Shown: positions 57,791 through 64,000 of the stretch, one piece after another
How the letters are laid out: each line of letters starts with the position of its first letter
How positions within the stretch are numbered: the stretch's first letter is position 1
Assembly (NCBI GenBank): GCA_015143295.1
Contig: CM026568.1
Span: forward strand, 34,976,441 to 35,040,440
Reading direction: 5' to 3'
Length of the DNA stretch: 64,000 nucleotides
DNA from: Tetracentron sinense
Taxonomy: Eukaryota > Streptophyta > Magnoliopsida > Trochodendrales > Trochodendraceae
Notes under the pieces: model-generated
What the model was told of the DNA's origin: nothing
What the model saw: the letters and a program-made list of their open reading frames with translations, nothing else
The model's database searches: none
Program-made: the position numbers and the translations under genes

Positions 57791-60700
57791 CGATGCCGTT
57801 CATCAGATAATCGGATTCGGTCTTTAGGTTCATCATTGATATAATTTTCCCTTTCTTTTTTTATTTTCTTGTTATTTGATTTGATTTTTTTAGTTTTTGA
57901 AGGTGATATGAATTGTCTGTTTTGTGTTTGACGATTATCTTGTCCTGATTTTTGTTATGAATATGGGGTAGTTAAACATTCATTTGATTTGAGCTGAGCT
58001 GAGCATGTGTAAGCTCTTAGTGAATCTCGGTTCAGTTATGTGCCTTGATTAAGTAAATTGATTTCCCGCTCCTTGGCAGGCAGTTCGCCAGGCTTTTGAG
58101 AAGTATTGGTCTGAGACACTTATAATTTATTATCAAAACCCGAGACGTGGTGTGATACCAAATGATAGGAACCTAACCAACACTCCAAAAGCCCTAGGGT
58201 GATTTTTTTTTTGGTTGGAAGGGTATCAAGTAACACACACTTTAAACACTCAGTACACAGTTAGACCTGACCCTTGTACACCTCATGCAAAGTCAAAACC
58301 CAGCCCATGTGGGACTAAAGCTAGATCCATATACATTTAGGGTCAAAACAGGTTCCTTCAGAGATATTAGTGTTTTTTTTCTCTAGTTTGGAGTTTGAAC
58401 TAAAATTGTAGAGCCAACTTGCAAGTTGTTTCCATATAAGCCATTTTCAATTTTCATGCATTCGAGGAGGATAAACACCTTATAATCCATTAGGGACGTT
58501 TGAAAATACTAGAATAGAGGCACATCACTTGATTACTGGTTTAAGCTCCATTTGGGGAAGAATGAGGCAAAAATAATTGGTGTTGATCGAATGAATCATA
58601 GAGGTATTCCTTTTTTTATGGCTTTCCTGTGTAGTTTACACATTGGTAGACCTTGAAGAATGAACAATTGTGTAACACATTGAAATATGCTTCTGGATGT
58701 CTTGGTATCGGACTTCTCTTTTTGGTGACAATGAGGTTTTAAGAAAAATGAAGGAGACCCTGTAAAAACCATTTTAGGAAAAAGGAAGGAGATCGTGTAA
58801 AAAGCATTTTAGTTATACAAAATCTTTAGTGTGTAGCATAGTCATTTTAACTCTATATTTTGTAAAAAGCATTTTCCTTTAGACCATATGAGTATAAATT
58901 TACAAATGAAAGATGGATTTTGCTAAGAAATCAACAGAATTAAAATGTCAAGCCTATCATCCAGGCCTTGGGGTTCATCAAATTCTTTACAAGTTGTGAA
59001 GTGATGGTTTGCCTGCCCTCATGATCTATGTTGGGGAGTTTGCGGTTTTGATAGTGGCACTAAGGTGCAGTCCATCTCTTGATATTTGTGGGGGTGCCCC
59101 TGAGGAGGGATGGAATTCGATTCACTAATGATGCAACATTGAGCGATTTGTCAGCAATACAAACTATTGAAAGTGGTCTCTTACTAGCCTTATCGCATTC
59201 AGAATGGAAAAAAAAAGAACTATATATATAGATATATGACCCGAAGGGACTAGTGCTTGCCTTGAAGGGTTTGGGACACCCTCCTTCAACCACAAAAAAA
59301 AAAGTTTTGGTCCTATCCTATACTAGTAGCTCTCTCCCATTCAAAAAGTCTTGAGCTCAACATATCTCTATTCGAGTCTTAAGCTTGTGTCATCAATTTG
59401 AGAATATTTTCTCTTACTCTTCTTGGCCTATTTTGTCTTTGTTCTTGCATATGATGGTATTTAGATATTTTCCACCTGGCAACCCATTGAAGTCCGAAGC
59501 ACAGTTGTAGTAGACTAATTTTTTTTCCCACTTTAACAAGGATAATAGGTGTAAGATATCCCTCAGTCCTGCAACAACTCCTTTTATACTCTAGCATTGT
59601 AGCTGTAGGCAGTGAAAATTTCAACAGATGAATATATAGGGGTGCTGCAACCTTGGTACACAACTTCACACCAAAGTGGAGTGGGCATCACCATTCAACC
59701 CACGGCCAAGCATAAATAAACATTGAGGGGGTAGATGGTGGCATTATCTCATCTTCTCTATCATTCCTGCAAAGTCTATAAATGCCTAAAATTGTCTTTG
59801 ATATTGGTAGGAAAATAGAATCCACGGGTTTCAGATGGCCCTTACACAAGGTCATTGATACAGCCAGTTATTGCTTGCATTCTCACTAATTTCTTTTTGC
59901 CTTTGGCAGCTTTTGTCCGGGGGACATGCTCCACAAGGAGGAAAGATAATGATGGACTGTTAAGGATGCTCTACCACTGGCATAGTCAAACACATCCGTG
60001 CATGTATGGAGGTGAATCCCACCATTGAATCAATCTGCCCCCTGCCTAGAGAAAGGGGAAAATTTGATATGACCTAGTAAGTCATTACTGCCAAAAATAG
60101 TTCATACTGGATGTTCCATGATTTTATCCATCCGGTCCATCAACTTATCCGGTACTGCTCTATATATTCCTAGTGGTTGTTTAAAGAATGTGATAGATTG
60201 GCATTGTCGCGCGGTTGTATCTTGCCTTTATGACGCATCAAATTACAGGTTTTCACCGCTTGCATATCTGTCACATGTAACTTTGTCCTGTTTATCTGAT
60301 AGGGAAGTGATTTAAAACTCTCGATAGTACCTACCATCGAGAGCTGCACCCTTGAATTTTCATTCTAACGGTTTCAAGCATTAAGCGGGGCCATCATTCA
60401 AAGCATATGAGGACATGGAACCATTGGATTTTCAATCCAGCGGTCCAGCTCTCGATAGTAGGAGAGTTTTTTTTATCACTTTCCTATCTGATATTACTGC
60501 CTTGGTACAGGCTTCAGAAGTGGTTGAGAAGTTCGGTGGACACTGTCTTAGCCAATGATTGGTTGCTCTGTGGCATATGCAGAGGCACCTCTCCAAGAAA
60601 CTTTCCTTTTTGCTGATGATCGCCCTCCACTAAAGAGCAGGAAATCTCTTAATATTATCCATGTGGGCTTCTGCCCGATGGCTTCTTTATGTAATGGCTT

Positions 60701-62300
60701 TGTATCTCTACTTTGAGAACTTACAGTTCTTTATGTACAAACCAATTCAAAATTTTGTATTTTTGTATGCTTAGATGCAGATTCCAGGCTGAATGAGTGA
60801 GGATTTTGCAGATATGAAGTCTATGGTAAGAGATTCAGGATTTGCATTGCTTCAGGTTGGGCTTTCCACTGGGGTAAAAAAAAAAAAAAAAATCAGCTGA
60901 AGAAGGACTGCAGGCGACCTCACCCACTTTGATTGGATGATCTGTATAACAGGCAACAACTGTGGTCTACAACATTACTGGAGAAAGGATCCAACTTTTC
61001 AAGAAGTCAACAAAGTGTCACAGGTAAGTATTCCTCACTGCTTAGTGATGTCTGAGTTGGCTATTTTGTTAGTATCTTTTTGTCTATGTTTGGAAAAGGT
61101 AACTTGACCTAAATGTGGGATGCTTTGTACGGATCAAAGACTCATGAATTTGTTTTTAAGTCTTCATTATCATGTCACTAATATTTCTTCAAAGATATAA
61201 GAACCTCAAAAAGGATATTGGAAAAAAACCTGGAAAGTGTTCTTGTGTACGGTTTCTCAACTTAAAAATTAAAACCCATAGAATTGTTTTTCAATGCAAA
61301 AATCTCTCATAATTTGAAAAATGTATGCCCCTTTCAGCTGGTCAGAATATCCACTGTAGAGGAAAGGTGAGGGTTTGCCCTTCTTGACTACACTCTATAA
61401 AGGCATTGGAATTCTGAACCCTTGATTAGTTATTACACATATTAAAGATAGTTTATTAGAGAATACAGAGTGGTTTATCTATGCAGATTTGAATTTGAAA
61501 AAGATTAGGATCAATTAGTTTGATTTAATTAGGATTAGATTTGATAGTTTCTATCTTGAGATGATGTAATATTTATATAAAATCATTCAAGTTATTCTCA
61601 ATAAATCTCTTTTCTATCAATAGTAACAACCATGTCCAAGAACTGACCTGATTTGTTGATCCTAAGCTTCTGATCAAATCACATTCCTTGAATGCCCGGA
61701 AACAGTCCGAAAAGGGAAAAAAGCAAGAAATATCAGATGGTTAGGACTTAGGATCATCGAACCAGATTGAGATCTTCTACTGTGGGTCCAAATGCATGTT
61801 GTATGTGAGGAACATATGGTAAGGATAGTTCCTTCCCATCCTAGGTAGGAATTCCTTTTTCTTTCTTTCTGATATACTTATTTGTCTGGCCTGCAGAATA
61901 TGACCAGCTTGGTGGACCCTCCAAATATAATCTTTGTTGTTGTAATTGATGATAAATAGATTGGCGAGGTCCATGTGACGGTAACTGCCACCTGGTTTTA
62001 ACATTTCAAAAGACAGTGATGGATCCCAAATCATCTAAACAGGAATCACAAAATGCTAAATGGCCTCCACCCTGGAGGAACCATGAACAGTTACAAGTAT
62101 AACCGGTTATTCCTGGCTCGTGCGACATTCAGTAGTAGGTATTTATTGATCTTTCTTTTGCCTTGCTGAGTTGCAGAGTTTGGTGAATTGAGTGGATTAG
62201 TTCGCAGTTTTGAGCTGCATTTTCTTTGGGTAAACCAATCATTTAGTTTCGAGTTAGCATTGTGACTCTTGTAAATGTAATCTGTTTATCAGCTTCCGTC
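57791..62300 (+). other. Region with splice-like signals but no recognised protein
   Basis: Plus-strand candidates: an acceptor before 58080 (TTGGCAG), an acceptor at 59910 (CTTTGGCAG), an exon-like block ending CACAG then GTAAGT at 61024, a 29-nt block between TTTCAG and GTGAGG (about 61339-61367), and an acceptor CTGGCCTGCAG near 61903. A 27-codon frame starting ATGGATCCC lies at about 62019-62102. These might be a noncoding transcript or a gene too diverged to see. No domain was recognised. Confidence 0.25.
59200..59305 (+). repeat. Retroelement 3' tail
   Basis: ATGACCCGAAGGGACTAGTG, GGGTTTGGGACACCCTCCTT and an A-run look like the tail of the SINE family at 40.9 kb or a related LINE. Confidence 0.45.
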
Positions 62301-62894
62301 TGTTGAACTGTTTGAGAATCTGCAATAACTAGTTCAAATGCTCTAGTGCACCGGATAAGGAGCTTCTCTATCTGGACTGTACTGTATTTTTGTCGACAGG
62401 AATTGGCTTTACCAAACTGGACCCAAAGTTAAGATGATTCAGACAGCATTGGTAGCTAGAAGCACCTCAACCAACTTTGCCCCTTTTAAGTTATGGCCCA
62501 TTAAGTGAATGAGTGCAATTTGATCTGACTGCTGGTAGGGGAAGTCGTAAATACACGCTAGATATAAGAAATATTCATCTTAGAAATTAATATAGTTAGG
62601 ATGAATGGAATTAAATTATATGATATGGATTATGGGTGTGCACTGTGCAGTACCATCTCAAATCAAATTTTCAGGTGTGCCCCCCATGCCATTAAAATGG
62701 GCTCTTTTATCCAAGGACCAAGGCCCATCCCTTGCATGGGCCATATCCCAAAACTCACTCTGCCTAATATAATGACTTAATTCATCCACCTTCAGTCGTC
62801 AATTTTTTTTTTTTTTTAATTCATATACCTTCAACCGTATTGTAGTGGACTGACTTGTGAAGGTGGAACAGCCTATGATTGGGAAGACTATTGG

Positions 62895-62975
62895 GCTATA
62901 TGACTCACCCAGGATGTGGACGGGCCGCGGATCGGGTTATGACACACCCAAGAAGTGGACGGCCGCCGATCCTTA
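62895..62975. repeat. Short tandem pair, GC-rich
   Basis: GACTCACCCAGGATGTGGAC and GACACACCCAAGAAGTGGAC, each followed by a GGCCG...GATC block. About 39-bp units. Confidence 0.7.
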
Positions 62976-63073
62976 TTGGACATTGAACGCGACGTGGTGG
63001 ACCTGATCAATTATCACATTTTGTTTCACTTAGCCAAATTGTAACTAATCATGCTTCTTCATATGAATTAGTT

Positions 63074-63269
63074 TAGGGATACTCCCAAAGTGTACTCCTA
63101 AATATACTCCAAAATCTTATCCCTTTATCTCAATTATAAACGGTTAGGATGAGAGCTGATGTGGCATTAGAAAAGATAAAATAAGCCAACTCAAATCCAG
63201 GCCTTTAGTGGTTTGTTATAAACGGTTAGAATTATGGAATATATTCGGGAATATATTTGGGAGTACCTA
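63074..63269. mobile_element. Small MITE (TAGG.ACTCCCAAA ends)
   Basis: The ends TAGGGATACTCCCAAA and TTTGGGAGTACCTA are inverted, with a matching inner block (ATATACTCC against GGAATATAT). About 196 bp; a TA or TTA duplication is possible (Tourist/Stowaway-like). Two internal copies of TATAAACGGTTAG. Confidence 0.65.
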
Positions 63270-64000
63270 TAGATTGACTCTGTTAATATTAGTATATATG
63301 AACAATGCTTTGTTTACTTTTTAGTTGTCCCTGATTTTTTTTCTAATTTTAAATAATAAAACAAAAATAAAAGTGATTAGACTTTTTCTAAAAAAAAATG
63401 TTATAGTATTTTGTCTTTCTTGTATAAAATGGGGGGAAAGTAGACAACAATTGAAATCGGGAAAGTGAACGTAGCATGTTCAACAGTGCGGAAAGGCGAG
63501 GTTTAAAGTTGGGCAACTCGCACCATCGTTCATGTCGACGCATCGCTATCACAATTCACACACACTTAATGGGTTTGGTGGCCCACCATTGAAGTATGAC
63601 TGACACATTTTTTAAATTAAAGTGAAGAAACATATGATTTGTTTTAGGGAGTTAATTAATCCCACGCTCCCTGTCTTTCTTAATCAGATCCTACCACGTC
63701 TACAGTCATCAAACGGTTCTTAATCTGTTACGTGTAAATAGTCTGTGATCGTGTGCATTGGCGGCAGCCGGCACTTGACGTGGATTGCAAGAACTCACAA
63801 CATTGAATATATAAAGTAATTAAGAATAAATATTTGATTAGATTAGGAGAAGTCTAATAAACGTTTTTATTAGAATAAAGTTTCAACCTTCATTGGCCTG
63901 TCGGCGTCAGCATTTCGTCATTCCTTTTCGCTCCCATTGGGCGCCGTGCCGATATCACTGACCCCTTTTTTGTTTTCATTTGTTATTATAAAAAAAACCA
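63270..64000. other. Spacer at the right edge
   Basis: No gene was recognised. The last 120 bases are less AT-rich and could be the promoter side of a gene outside the window. Confidence 0.3.

Noticed and set aside
59910-59960. LLSGGHAP motif resembling pyrophosphate-dependent phosphofructokinase
   Set aside because: Only about eight residues match. The glycine-glycine-histidine-asparagine continuation is missing and the frame stops soon after.

Overview
The window looks like nuclear DNA of a flowering plant, probably not a grass. It has spliced plant genes with GT-AG introns up to about 4 kb, plant-only protein families (NF-YC, DnaJ-DUF3444, nodulin-like/NFD4 transporter, a thylakoid-lumen DUF1499 protein), AT-rich spacers, and many small transposons, including hAT-like and fold-back MITEs, Helitrons, tRNA-derived SINEs and LINE tails. 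I cannot name the species.

Five genes are well supported, and all lie on the minus strand. (1) About 1.07-2.9 kb: 5' part of a RAMP4/SERP-type ER protein; its start codon is split off by an intron and its last exon is not in the window. (2) 9.44-10.07 kb: a complete intronless NF-YC histone-fold transcription factor subunit. (3) 15.3-17.9 kb: an 838-residue J-domain/DUF3444 protein with an acidic repetitive C-terminus and an upstream noncoding exon. (4) 30.3-34.3 kb: a three-exon, 595-residue nodulin-like/NFD4-type membrane transporter. (5) 52.5-57.5 kb: a four-exon, 230-residue thylakoid lumenal DUF1499 protein whose 4-kb third intron holds a broken Ty1/copia element. These genes have unrelated jobs (ER translocon, transcription, chaperone-like, transport, chloroplast lumen) and do not form a pathway.

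The rest (18.9-30 kb, 34.4-52.5 kb, 57.5-64 kb and the gaps between the first genes) is repeat-rich spacer. Several insertions can be resolved to the base by their target-site duplications: a truncated LINE tail (42-550), hAT MITEs (1598-1956, 20437-20897, 43691-44877), a SINE with an 18-bp duplication (11158-11278), a SINE inside a MITE (23777-23954), a hAT inside a SINE (20437), a hAT inside a fold-back MITE (43691) and organelle-derived DNA with an atpB fragment inside a MITE (about 28746-29236). A recurrent AT-rich fold-back family carrying TTAACCATGGTTAA-like arms occurs about ten times.

I saw no CRISPR array, rRNA, functional tRNA, gene cluster or defence-like system. The most unusual material is the layered insertion history, the start-codon/intron arrangement of the RAMP4 gene, and a possible small spliced reading frame near 7.5-7.8 kb. 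The plus strand of 57.8-62.3 kb shows splice-like signals but no protein I can recognise.
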